A stretch of DNA of 64,000 bases. Origin: Promerops cafer (Eukaryota > Chordata > Aves > Passeriformes > Nectariniidae). Shown here one piece after another: positions 38,001-48,800 of this stretch (positions are counted from its first letter, which is position 1; the number at the start of each line of letters is the position of its first letter). The DNA lies in NCBI GenBank assembly GCA_013398275.1, contig VZSE01015526.1:134388-198387 (forward strand), given 5' to 3'. The notes under the pieces were generated by a model that was not told where the DNA came from, searched no databases, and was given only the letters and a program-made list of their open reading frames with translations. The translations under genes were made by a program, and so were the position numbers.

Positions 38001-41000
38001 AGCCTTAATTTAACCCCTGAAATCCTTGTGACCTTTTAAATAGTTCCAGGGATGGAGAGTTAACCTCTTCTTGCACCCACTACAGTGTTTGCATATTCAT
38101 ATTTCTTGCACTCTTAAGTACTCCTTATTCTTTTTTCAACAACACAGTGGGATTTGCTCAGTTTAAGAAGCACAGGCAACAGAATTTATTTCACTTCTAG
38201 ATACTAACTACATTTCCCTGGCAACTAGTAATTCGAAAAGAAATAGTATTCTATGAAAAAAAAAAATAGATGTACAGATACTAGCTTAGCTACTATGGTA
38301 AGAATAACTTTATATCCTCATAAACATGGAGTAAAATACAGACTTTTCCATAGAAGCAAGCCTATATGTTCGAGTATGAGGTGTTTGGAACTCTATCACT
38401 CATAAAGCCTCATATGATGCATTTTTAAGCTTTCTGAACAGCAGTCTCCCCCAACCTTGACTCTGTAACTAGATGCTGAAGAAATGCATGTTGCCTCTCT
38501 AACTTCTTAGTAGGTGACAAAAATGCAAGTTAGCAGAGTTTGAAAAAAAATACAACCAGAAAATCCAAAACACCTAACAGCACAAGGTTTCCAGCAAAAC
38601 AGAAAGGATCAGCTGAGCTTCTGCCCTTTTTACTTCTATCAGAAGCAAACATCAGGCATGGTAACCAAGCCAGAGTGGAAAATGTACATATTTTATTGTT
38701 ACATGTTTGGATCTGCAATGATAGAAGATACCAGAATCAAAATGACAGCAACTGTATTCAAAAAAAAGCTGCCACTGAAGTGCAAGAGAAGAGTGGACAC
38801 TGAGATTTTTCCAACTACAACACATTCTTACACACAACTGACCTTAAAACCATCTCAGCAAAGAGGTTGCTGTGATCAAAATACACCTCTGCAGGGTTTG
38901 AGTGTCATACACATATACAATGGCAGTGGGACACCTCAGAAAGACTACACTTACAAAACCAGAGACTGAAGACTGTTAAGCCAATGTTCTGAGTAATTGT
39001 ACAATATCAGAGCCAAGGCTTTCAAACCCAAATCCTCAGCGTGGGCCCACGCAAACGATTTCTGAACAGATTTAGAGGCCATTTTGCTAAACCTGCTGCA
39101 ACATGGAAACTGAGTTAACACTTGCAATGTACCTCTCTTCTGCTGAAGATTTGATTATATCAAAGCATTGAACATATTTATATACACTTCTACCAGAGGG
39201 AACAGCAGAGAGACATTTTTCTCCTAAAAACCTAATCCTAGTTTGATACAGATACCTCAATTTCATTTTTCTTCCTGCGATTAAGTTTCAGCCTTTCTTG
39301 ATCTCCTTTATCCTCCCAACGAAGTTTTTCTAGCTGCTGGGCAAGTGTAGCTACTTTCTTTCTTGCCATTTCCTTTAGCTCTTTGTACCGCTCTAACTGG
39401 ACAAAAAGAAATGTAAAAAAAGAATTTCACTCTTTCTCTTTGGAAAGTGAGAAGGCTCATGTTGTTACAGCTGTATTTTTTTAGAATAAATTTCAATCCA
39501 AAGCTTACGCTTAATAGTTCTCACCTACAGTCCTTTTTTGTCCTTTTATATTACTCTTGTTGTTCAGGGAAGCTTATAGTACTTTCCATTCAATCTGAAG
39601 ATTAACACTAAGTTTTTGCATAGCCCAAAATTAGTGCAGTATTTTCAGCATTCTCATGTTATTAAAAAATTTCATATAGTAAGTGAAATATATATTTTAA
39701 ACAAACCTGCTAAGTGATGACTAATTGACCAAATGCCTCTAAAGTGCAGCGCGGGAAAATTCACAAACTAAGGTAGCAACCCTGCAGGTTTTCCATTAAT
39801 TGTTCAGAAACTATTTTAAGGAGGACACAGTGGAAAAAAGCTATCACTTAGTTTTACAAACATTTGTGGCCATATGGTTGCAAAGATAGCTTCTTTCAAA
39901 GTGAATTTGTTATCAAGATATCTAGCCCTTTCCTTTTCCAATGAGCTACCCCAGTTTCAGACTCAGACCCATAGGAGATACTATGTATACTACCAGGTCT
40001 TCAGTGGTTTTCCCTAACTGATACCTCAGAAGAAAAGCCAGTCCTCAAAAATCACTCACCCTGACACCCCGACAAATGTTTTCTGTCCTACCCTTCCATA
40101 ATGTACCATGTGTCTAAATAAAACTTAGAATTTTGGTTTTGTTTGAGTTCAAGGGCAAAAAGATCACTAAAAATCACAGGTCATTGATAAAATAACAGTT
40201 GCCGTGTAATCAGGAGTATTTTTGGACTTTTCTAGTAGTAAACAGTACTTTTGGGCCTCCTGGTTTACCTGACTTTCTCCCAGCTCAATATCTGCTGCTC
40301 TCTGCATTCTCTCTTCTTCAGTTTTCTCCTCAAACGCTCTCCATGCCTTCTCAATATCATTCAATTCCATCTCTAGCTCTTCTATGTTCTGCTTTTCCTT
40401 ATCACAGGATTTCTCCTTCTCCCTTAGAGATTTTTTAGACATTTCTACTTTCTTGATTTGGTAGGATGTATTTTCCTTTGCTTTTATATAGAGGGGTCTC
40501 TGCTGAATCAGTGATGCTTCCAGAGTCCTAAAAAACAAAACCAGAAACAAGCCCAAAAAAACCAACCACCACAAGACACAACCAAAACAACAAAGCCACA
40601 GGAAAAGGGGGGAGAGGGAAGATAGAAAAGACAACCCCACCCCCCACTGACCACATGTACAAACCATCAGATTTAAACTGTAAGATTGGGGCTTACACTG
40701 TGGGCATTCCCACAGATGATTTTGTTTTTATATCCACTGAAAATCGTAATTTAAGAACTGAAACATAACCTCCTAAAATCTAATAGCAAACAAGTATTTA
40801 TATAATGAGATATGTAACTAGGCATGGTAGTGGAGGTAAAACCCATTTCTGGATTTTACTTCACTGAATTGCTAGGAACTGACTTCCATAGCACTGGAAT
40901 ATCACCCAAATATTTACCAGGAAATGCACACCTGCCAAGCAACTCCCAGAGCAGATAAAGCTTTATTCAACTATCACAGAATCTGATTGGAAAACCTACT

Positions 41001-44000
41001 TCATTTCTTTTTCCATATGCTGCTGGTCCCTGTTTAGTATCCCAAACATTTTTTTCTTGACTTTAAATGAATCTTCTGCTGTAGAAAGAGCCTCTTTCTT
41101 GATATAAGCCTCCATATTCTTTTCATCCAAATTGTTTTTCAGAAAGCCAATTTGTTTTTCATTGTGATAAAGCTGAAAAAGCTGCAGCTGTATCCTTTCT
41201 TCATCCAGTTCCTTGATTAGCATCTGGTAATGCTCTGCCTACCAACATTAAAATTCAATTTATAGTTTATAAAAACTATTTTCCATCATTAGCAGTCTAA
41301 TTTCAAGGCCAAAGTGATGTAAGATGACGTACAAGTAGTTTTAATTCCAGTAGTGATCACTAATCATGAAACTCAAATATTTAAGTTAATACTTAATTAA
41401 TTATACTGGCAAGCCTATACTTTTATTTAGATTACATGTATCTCACTACCTTTTCAAATGATATTAAATTATTATATAGTACACCATACTGAAAAAAACT
41501 ACTAGACTAAAACCAACAAAAGTTTGTGGGTTTGTTTTGTTGGTTTGTTGTGCTTTTTTAAACACTATTGAAGTTCACAAGAGATGCAAAATCTGGTAAC
41601 TTAGCATGAAAAAATGGAATAACTCGAAGTTACCTCCTCTTTTTCTATCTTTGCTTGTTTGCGTTCTGCTGCCACACTTTTTTTCTTGTTATAATTAAAC
41701 TGTGCATCCTGTTCTGCTTGCTGCATTTTCCTCTTCTTTTGCTCATAGTCTTCTGCATACTCCCATGAACTACTAAGTTGTTCAAAAAGTTGAGTTCTCT
41801 CCTTTGGCTTCTTCATTGCAATTGATTCTACTGTTCCCTAAACCAAAATTGAAAATAAATAAATTATGCAGCACTGTAGATCATTCTTTTGCCTCATGAC
41901 TTTAAGAGCATATAGTACAGACTGACCTCTGTATTTATTTACAGTCAACACAGCTGGTGAAAATGCATCTAGACTCAAACCCAAGGAAAAATGCCAAAAT
42001 GAGGATCACCTAGCCAACTCAGGTTTCTATAAATGCTTCTATAAAAGGGAAAAATCCATTCTTCTTTAGGAATTTTTGTCAGCAAGTCTAAGGAACATGA
42101 TTTTGTGAAATGTATTATTCATCAAAAGCTTAAGGCCTATGTCATTAAATTCTTGGAAACTAATAGCTGAATAGAATTTTCAACCCCTCAATCTTAACAA
42201 AAAAATCCTTTACATTTTCATGTCTCTTTACTAACAGGAGCATTTTAAGATGAAATTACTTTTTCCTAGCACGCCTACAATTAAATACACTAAACATTTA
42301 TACAGACCCATGCTTTTTTATATATAGTGAACAACAGAAGCACTCAACTTCTTCCAGATTAGTTTCTTTCTTACTAATGTATGCATTTACATACAAACCC
42401 CATTAAGTGTATTTTGTAGCTTGTAGTTCTTAGCAAGGTCAGGAAAAAATATGTTGCCTTGTAGTTGGCTAAGGGTGCTCTCATTTCTAGACAATACTTA
42501 ACTGTGTATTCTATGAAATAACCTACAAACTTTTTGTTTTCTTTTGAAAGTACCTTGAATGCTCACCTGAAAAATAAGGCAATTCCTGGCCTTGACAAGA
42601 ATGCCTACTTTTTCAAGCTCAGATATGTACACAGATCGGCTGACAGGCCTTTCATTGAAAAGAAACTCAGAACAACTACCTAAAGGAGGAAAGGAGAAAA
42701 AATTACTGCTTTAAATGGCTACAACAAAAAAATCCACTGGAAAAGTGTTAAACTAGTGGAATAATTTAACTGAGCAATTTTCTCAAGGAAGACAACAGAT
42801 TTCAATTACTCATTTAATCCTTTCAGTAATTTATTTTTTCTGTTTGAAAACTCTGGTTTCTAATTTTAGTAGTTTCTAAAGGAACTGACATGCTTATGGT
42901 GCTCATGCCTACAGCAACGTGTCAGTCCCCATTTCCTTGAGCCTACATCACCTACAGATGCCAAGGAAACATCTAGACGGATATTGAGCAAAGAACATAT
43001 AATAACTTGTTTAATTTTTTAACTGATTAATCCAAATATATTTTATTTCATTGATATCACTACTAAAATGCTATCTGGAGGACTATACTAATCTGCCCAA
43101 CTGTGAACTAATATCAGGCATCAGAAATTCCAAGTTGGGTATTTTTGGTCTCCATTTCTTTATACATCAGACAGTACATGTAGCAAAATCTACTACCTAC
43201 CACGGATAACTCTTGAAAATGTTTTTTCTTCCCCGTCTTCCTCACAATATACTATCTTCACACTAGCTGTAGAAGAAACGGGTTTTCCAACATGTGCTCC
43301 ATGAATAAGTTCTCGAACACTTTTAACTCGCAAATTTGATGTCTTTTCACACATCACAAAGCTAACAGCATCCATTATGTTAGATTTTCCTTAAAAAGTA
43401 AAAAAAAAAAGCAAACAAATATTTTTGACATGACATAAATGGAAGCACTTTATTAAGAATTAAAGAATCTGGAAAATTGCCAAATTATTTAAAAATTCTA
43501 TTTCTAATGATGTATTTTTTTATTCTTCTAGGAAGAAATTTTTTCCTGTGAGGGTGGTGAGATAGTGGCACAGGTTGGTCAAAGAAGCTGTGGATACCCC
43601 ATTCCTGGAAGTGTTCAAGGCCAAGTCAGATGGGGCTTGGAACAACCCGGTGTAGTGGAAGGTATCCCTGCCCATGGCAGGGGGGTTAGAACTAGGTAAG
43701 ATATGAGGTCCCTTCCCACCAAAACCATTCTACGATTTTGTGATTTTATTGAGGAAAAGCTGTTGCACATAGTAAACACATTTTTAACATGTAGCACCCT
43801 GGCAGCGGAAAATAAGCCTGTCTGTAATAAAAATTATGACAAAACTGATTTTTTTTTTTTTTTTTTAGCCTTATTGAAGAAGTCTTCTGTTTTTACACAG
43901 GCTTCTCTAGAGGAGAGTGTACCACATCACCCTCCTTCCTTGGCAGTGTGCTTTCTGGAGTGAAGTGAGGGAGGTTTACTGCAGGAGCACTCCATCCCCA

Positions 44001-45315
44001 ATTTTTCCACTGCAACTCCAGTCTCCTGAATAATACTAGCAACTTTCCCAGATCCATTCACCACAGCAACAAAGCTATCTGATCATATTCCTTTGACAAA
44101 AATGCTCCTAATGGAATCCTCTTTTTGTTTTATCCTTTTAGTCTTGAGCATTCCAGCTGACAGTTTAATTATTTTCTGTCTTCAACCTAGCTACTTTGAC
44201 AAGATTTTAACTTACTCTCAAAAGTATCAGAAAAGGAAGAACACTAGGAGGAAAACAGAGAAATAAAAATTCTCAGTTCAGGGATTACATAACATTCACA
44301 CCTTTATTCCCTGGATTCATCTATAATATGTACTCAGATTTAACTGAAAGAGAACCTGGAAAAAGTATCATAAATCTGAAACTTTACAATACAGAATAGT
44401 GGGGATAGGATGATAAAGAACACGATAACAATGCTAAATATATTCAACTTACATTCATAGACCTTACTTCAATCAGTTAAGTGAGGAAACTACAGGGTCT
44501 AAAAATCCGAATTATAAATTAAATCAGCAACAGTCTAGGGAAACGAAAGTGGAATGTTAAACCCATCCTTGTTGCTCTATTAAGACAGCCCTCACCTCCT
44601 ACCATTTTAACAAACAGACATAAAATCCCCTTTCTGAATGGAGCTTTCTAAAGCAGAGATCAAATTTTAAGGAGTTCCAGCACCTTGGGACCACGACTCG
44701 GCGCTGCACCCGCAGAGCCCTGCTCGTGTGAGCCCCACCTCACAGCAGCCGCCATTTTGTAGAGCCGCTCTCCCCTTCCCGGAGGAAGCACAGCAAAACC
44801 CACAGACTCCCATCAAGAAGCAGGTTTCCACTGGTACAGCCCAGAGTATTAAAAGAAAACCATCTCTATGTAATCTTTGTAAGCTGGGATAGCCAAGACA
44901 GGGTGTGCTGTTTGCAAACTAGGCTTTCTGCTTAAGCTGTAAAGCACCAAGTCAACACGAAATTAAAATCCATGAACCCCCTCCCTCCCCGCAGCCTGCT
45001 CCTGCCGTTCCATGCTGGAAAAACCTACACTTTCTGCTAAGAATTATAGAGCAGGTGCCTCCTAGGCTTCATTTTTGCTGCTACACCTTCAGGTGCACAT
45101 GAGGAGATTTTCAGCAGGTCCATGAGGCTAAATCCCACCAAACTGAGCCCTCAGTGTTGACAGCTCAGGAGCAGCTGCCCCCTACCCACACACCCACCCA
45201 CAATACCTGATCCATTGGGCCCGATGATGCAATTGAACCTCATGAAGGGGCCGATAACCTGCTGCCCCCTCCACGACTTGAAGTCCTTCACCACTAGCAG
45301 CTTCAGGTAACCCAT
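13596..45315 (-). CDS. SMC1B: SMC1B, meiosis-specific cohesin SMC ATPase, complete
   Basis: SMC1B pairs with SMC3 and the meiotic kleisins to hold sister chromatids and shape chromosome axes in meiosis. Exons 1-25, in transcript order: 45207-45315, 43201-43389, 42567-42679, 41634-41837, 41000-41238, 40269-40527, 39256-39396, 37393-37475, 36683-36890, 32411-32596 (second copy 34275-34460), 29810-29989, 28674-28820, 27948-28085, 27343-27459, 25163-25269, 24247-24388, 23322-23467, 22057-22210, 20563-20661, 19545-19701, 18651-18805, 17142-17293, 16668-16737, 13947-14057, 13596-13706. Counting exon 10 once gives 1238 residues without a stop or frame shift; human is about 1235. Walker A GPNGSGKS is at 32-39, split by intron 1; coiled coils flank a hinge (exons 9-12, SGVISGGSSD at 649-658); signature LSGGEK is at 1124-1129 and Walker B FFILDEIDAALD at 1148-1159. 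Exon 2 reads FVMCEK where SMC1 proteins usually have FVMGEK. SMC1A is excluded by closer likeness to SMC1B and by synteny. Confidence 0.95.
16668..17293 (-). CDS. SMC1B: SMC1B exons 22 and 23: ABC signature and Walker B
   Basis: Exon 22 (17142-17293) begins AFLSPENPEEPYLEG and carries the signature LSGGEK, then AALALVFAIH. Exon 23 (16668-16737) carries RPAPFFILDEIDAALDNTN, with the Walker B aspartate and catalytic glutamate intact. The splice phases join (AG/C gives serine). Retention of these residues argues for a working ATPase. Confidence 0.95.
26630..26790 (-). repeat. A/C-rich low-complexity tract (GU-rich in the SMC1B transcript)
   Basis: About 160 bases dominated by A and C, such as AAAACACCAAAACAAGCCCC and ACAAACAAACCCCC. 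In SMC1B intron 14, transcribed from the minus strand, the pre-mRNA would read GU-rich. Long open frames on both strands here are composition artefacts. Confidence 0.75.
30268..30455 (+). mobile_element. CR1 LINE 3'-end fragment
   Basis: Starts GGCTACCACCTTGCCCAGAG and runs through GAAGCTGTGGCTGCCCCATC and GGTGGAACTGGATGAGCTTT to GTCTGTGATTCTATGATTTT, the CR1 3' terminus. It lies antisense in SMC1B intron 10, directly beside a second CR1 piece. Confidence 0.88.
30456..32320 (+). mobile_element. CR1 LINE internal fragment (endonuclease and RT region), 3'-truncated
   Basis: About 1.9 kb. Its first part resembles the CR1 endonuclease coding region (AGGTAGGGTGGGGGACCAGG). The middle translates in pieces to ERYKRWKQEQVV, NEVTKAKTQLK and a TPVLKKGKGGGPRNYRTVNL-like stretch, typical of CR1 reverse transcriptase. 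Its end reads GGCCAACAGGAGCCTCACAA. Frames are broken by several indels. The usual CR1 3' UTR is missing, although CR1 copies are normally truncated at the 5' end. Confidence 0.8.
32410..34272. repeat. Duplicated segment, copy A (contains SMC1B exon 10)
   Basis: 1863 bases repeated as copy B (34274-36131, 1858 bases) in the same orientation. I see about a dozen single-base differences and two small length differences totalling 5 bases, under 1 percent divergence. Exon 10 here (32411-32596) has a good acceptor and a full donor GTAAGT. Copy A ends at ...TTTTTAATGTCAC, immediately before the N at 34273. Confidence 0.95.
34273..34273. other. Single-base assembly gap between the two copies
   Basis: One N sits exactly where copy A ends and copy B starts. 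A one-base gap joining two contigs whose ends overlap is a common scaffold artefact. Confidence 0.9.
34274..36131. repeat. Duplicated segment, copy B (contains a second SMC1B exon 10)
   Basis: Starts at the base matching 32410 and ends at the same ...AATGTCAC phrase, after which unique sequence (CAAAAAGATGTGAAG) continues towards exon 9. The exon 10 copy (34275-34460) has the same reading as copy A and a good acceptor, but its donor runs into the N, so no 5' splice site is resolved. Confidence 0.95.
40528..40650 (-). promoter_or_regulatory. SMC1B: Long GU-rich tract ahead of the SMC1B exon 6 acceptor
   Basis: On the minus strand the roughly 120 bases before exon 6 are almost only T and G and end in GTTTTGTTTTTTAG. 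This is an unusually long pyrimidine/GU tract for a splice acceptor and could bind GU-preferring splicing factors. That role is inference only. Confidence 0.45.
43545..43746 (+). mobile_element. CR1 LINE 3'-end fragment
   Basis: About 200 bases reading GGTGGTGAGATAGTGGCACA to CATTCTACGATTTTGTGATT, the CR1 3' UTR and tail. It lies antisense in SMC1B intron 1. Confidence 0.88.
44690..44800. promoter_or_regulatory. GC-rich block with YY1-type site in SMC1B intron 1
   Basis: A local GC- and CpG-enriched block in otherwise AT-rich intron 1 contains GCCGCCATTTTG (44748-44759), the reverse complement of the YY1 core AAnATGGCGGC. Such sites are typical just downstream of vertebrate start sites. It may be an internal regulatory element or alternative start; no exon starting here is evident. 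Confidence 0.3.
45207..45315 (-). CDS. SMC1B: SMC1B coding exon 1, N-terminal ATPase lobe
   Basis: The ATG at 45315 opens MGYLKLLVVKDFKSWRGQQ and the exon runs to IIGPNGSG, where the intron interrupts Walker A one base into a glycine codon (donor GTATTG). An upstream in-frame ATG at 45354 would add 13 residues, but the chosen start matches the family N terminus. The exon faces RIBC2 head-to-head; the two start codons are 527 bp apart. Confidence 0.92.
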
Positions 45316-45495
45316 CCCCGCGGGGAGCCGGCGGCAGGAGCTCCTGAGCGCCACACCTCAAACCCCTCAAAGGATCGATGAAAATATGCCACCAGTTGGT
45401 CTACTGGCAGAAAAACACCCCCAACCAACAGCCCCCTTCCACAACTTTATTGCCTCAAAGGGACGGGCGGCCCCGCCCCGCCCCGCCCTCACAGC

Positions 45496-45508
45496 NNNNN
45501 NNNNNNNN
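45496..45508. other. Assembly gap (13 N) in the shared promoter
   Basis: Thirteen undetermined bases in a very GC-rich stretch beside a tandem array, where sequencing and assembly often fail. The true length of promoter and array may therefore differ. Confidence 0.95.
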
Positions 45509-45520
45509 AGCCGCGCGGGG

Positions 45521-45769
45521 GGCGCCGCTCCCGTTCCCATCGCGACGGGCCGCCTGTGTCCCGGCTGGCCAGCGCCGCTCCCGTTCCCATCGCGACGGGC
45601 CGCCTGTGTCCCGGCTGCCCAGCGCCGCTCCCGTCCTATCGTCACGGGCCGCCTTGTGTCCCGGCTGGCCAGCGCCGCTCCCGTCCTATCGTCACGGGCC
45701 GCCTGTGTCCCGGCTGGCCAGCGCCGCTCCTGTTCCCATCGCGACGGGCCGCGGTGTGTCCCTGCTGGC
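45521..45769 (+). repeat. GC-rich minisatellite, about five 50-bp units, in the bidirectional promoter
   Basis: Units start near 45521, 45571, 45621, 45671 and 45720. Each begins GCGCCGCTCCCGT or a close variant and continues through (C/G)GACGGGCC-like and CTGTGTCCCGGCTG phrases. Units 1, 2 and 5 carry CCCATCGCGACGG; units 3 and 4 instead carry CCTATCGTCACGG. The array is within 75 bp of the RIBC2 start codon, so it is probably in the promoter or 5' UTR. Its open frames in several phases are shadows of the repeat. Confidence 0.9.
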
Positions 45770-45842
45770 CGCCGCCGCCGCCGCTGCTCCCGGCCACCGC
45801 TCTCACTCCAGCGCCGTCGTCCCGCTGTTCCCTCCCGGCGCC

Positions 45843-48800
45843 ATGAGCGGGCTGGGGCCGCAGCGGGAACTGGAGGAGGCCGCCGCCTTGGAGCGCCGGC
45901 GGCGGCGGGAGCTGCTGCGGCGGGGACGTATCTTCAACGAACGGATCCGCACCATAGGGGTGAGGGCGGGCAGGAAGGGAGGGAAGGCACCGTGTCCCCC
46001 CGCCGCTCCCAGGAGTTCTGAAGAGAACAGCTTAACGCGGGGGCGACCCCCAGTGCGGGGCAGGGAGGGAAGGGGCGGCTGAGCCGGTCTGGGCGAGCCA
46101 GGAGCGGTACCCCAGTGACCCCTCCTCAGGTGTGTGTGGGGGGGGAGCAAGCAGGAAGGGAGGGCCCAGATGCAACTTTGAGAGTCGCGTTTAAAGTTAC
46201 TGGTGAAAGTAATCACAGAATATTTAAGGTTGGAAGGGACCTCTGAAGATTATCCACTCCAACCCCCCGGCCACGGCAGGGTCACCCAGAGTGGGAGACA
46301 CAGGAACATGTCCAGATGGGTTTGGAATATCTTCAGGGTGAAATTCTCCGTGACCTCCCTGTTCAGCTGTCCAGTGCTTTGCCACCCTGGATGGAAAGAG
46401 GTTCTTCCTCCTGTTGAGGCAAAACTTCTTATGTTTTACTTTATGGTCATTGCTTCTCATGTGTACCTGTACTCCAGTGCAAGGTGTCATTGCTCCCTGA
46501 CAGCACAGAGAGATCAAGCCCTCTGCTACATCTCTGTGTAGGAGTACTTTGATGAAAGCCAAGAGCTTCCAGGGTCAGTTCATGTAATGTGGCTGAAACA
46601 AGTAATTGTTTTTAACCTCTCTGCTCTGTGATACTGCCCTTGTCTGCTTGGACCACACTAGAATTGATGCTGTGAGAGATTTACTGCTGTAGGTGTCCTG
46701 CAATTAGTCTGCATTTTGCCTCAGACAAAACAGGACAGATCCATCCTTGTTTATGTATATGTAATTAATTGTTGTGTCTGATTTTTGTTGGCGTGGATGT
46801 GTCAATGTGAACACCCTTCAGGCTAGTGGATTTTCTCCAGAGTTTTCTATGCTGTTTGCATCCTGAACGTCAGGAAATCATGTGCTCTATACCTGTTTGA
46901 CATTGGATGCAATAGTATATCGAATCTCCCTGTGATATGTCCAAAGGCCCACATTAAGATTTTGTGAGTGTGCATGGAGGGAAGAATGCTGTGAGGTGAT
47001 TTCATTGAACTGGTAGAATTGCAACAGATGCCAATTGGATCCTCTTTTCTTAGGTACAGAAACATGTCTCAAGTCAGTGGAAAAACATCTTCACCTTATC
47101 TCTGTCAGGGCCTTGAATTTATTCTTTTCACTCTTATGCAAGAGTCGTAGCTGCAGAGCAATTGGCAGTTTGCACTTACTGAACATGACAGGTGTGTCCA
47201 CCTGGTACAGCATCCCAACACACACCAACAATATACTTAAGTACCCAACAATATACTTAAGTGGAAGGAGCTAATAACATTTTTTAGCAGTTGTGGTATG
47301 GGTTAAGATACTTGAAATTTCTTCATCAGAAACGCATACTTTCTCTATAAACTGGCTTTTCTAGAGCCTTAGAAATGATCTGCAAACCATGAATTCTCAG
47401 TTAATGAAATGGCTGACAACTAACATATCCTGATGGGTTTTATTGAGCCATACTGAAGTACACCATCTGAAGGCTTTACCCGAATACTTTTGTAGAATTG
47501 ACTTGTTTTGTAGAACTGACTCAGACAGGTTTTGATAGATCTGTTTACATTAGACAAACATCTAAAATGAAGGAGAGCTCATCTGGAGAATTTTGATTAA
47601 TAGCTTACTTTGATTTAGCATCATTCAATGTACCTGAAAAATAATGCTGACAGAAGGGACTGTTCTTATGCTTTGAAGTTAGGCCAGGTCTGAACCATAA
47701 AGGGCAAGGAAATCCATACAGAGATATCCTTTATCAGTATTTCTATGTGGTTTTAAGATTCTTTGTTTCAGTTCTCTGACCAGTTTACCTGAGGGGCAGT
47801 CGCTGAGAAAATTTAAAAATCAATACAATATTTGACTTAGAAAGCAGAAATCCTAAAGCAGGGTTTGAATATTTCAAAAACATGGTGGTTATATACTGGA
47901 AAGCAGAATGGGAACCCAAATTTTATATTTTTTTTCCTTGATTATTACTAGTTTTATTATTACTTTGACTTCTGCATCTGTCATCTGAGTAACGGAAATG
48001 TAAAATAATGCCCTCTTCACTTACAGATTGTTATCCTCAGTAAATCACTGATTTTTCTAGAGTTCAGATGAGTAATCCAAATGAAAAATTACTTTCAATT
48101 TACATGTAAACTTTATACATAAATACAACTATTTTAGAAATTAGCTGCCTCGAACTGTTTGTAGATTCCTTACTTAAATGCTTAAAAGTGAAACCTGTAG
48201 TTTTATGTGACTAGGAATGTCTGTTTTAGGGATGTTTTTGAGTCGAATGAAAGTGTTTTGAAGAGGTCAGAGCCAATAGTGTAACACGAGTCGATACAAT
48301 GACCTACCTCTATTATTGCCAGAATATTAAGAACTTGTATTGAATTTCTCTTAACAGTATGTCCTGTAGTTATATTGTCAGCTTGGCTTTCCCAATGAGA
48401 CTGCTGAAAGAGTTGATATTTAGTGTCCACAACCCCATTGTTTTTGGAGGATAGAATTCTTGATGGTTTCACCCTTGCTTACAAACTTACCTCTTTGCCT
48501 GATTGCTATTGTCAATTGTCCTTTACAGCATGAACCGTGTGTATTTTCAACCATGATCTGTTTCTGTTTTCAACTGAATAGGTTTCAGGCAAAGACTATT
48601 AAAATTGTTTACCAGATTCTTGAAGATGTGTCATTGTATTTTTGACAAAATTTTTAAAGACATTAAGTGACTTGACAGTAAAAAAAAAAGAAAATAAGCA
48701 AAATCCATGTTTCTGCCTATTAATTTGCCACCATCTGCCAACAAATGTGAGGCCACATTCTTTTGCCTAAAATGGAGGTGTCTGCTCCCATTTGATGATG

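Larger units (their letters stand above)
45440..46110. promoter_or_regulatory. CpG island and shared SMC1B/RIBC2 promoter
   Basis: A dense GC and CpG block that covers the space between the two head-to-head start codons (45315 on the minus strand, 45843 on the plus) and extends over RIBC2 exon 1. No obvious TATA box is seen. Vertebrate bidirectional promoters usually have this form. A 13-base gap and a minisatellite lie inside it. Transcription start sites cannot be placed from sequence alone. Confidence 0.75.

Noticed and set aside
45521..45769. Regular repeat units as a CRISPR array
   Set aside because: The units are contiguous with no unique spacers, lie in a vertebrate promoter and form a minisatellite.
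45378..46082. Long open frames in three phases across the CpG island
   Set aside because: They come from GC-rich repeats that lack stops and they cross a run of N. The real coding start here is RIBC2 at 45843.
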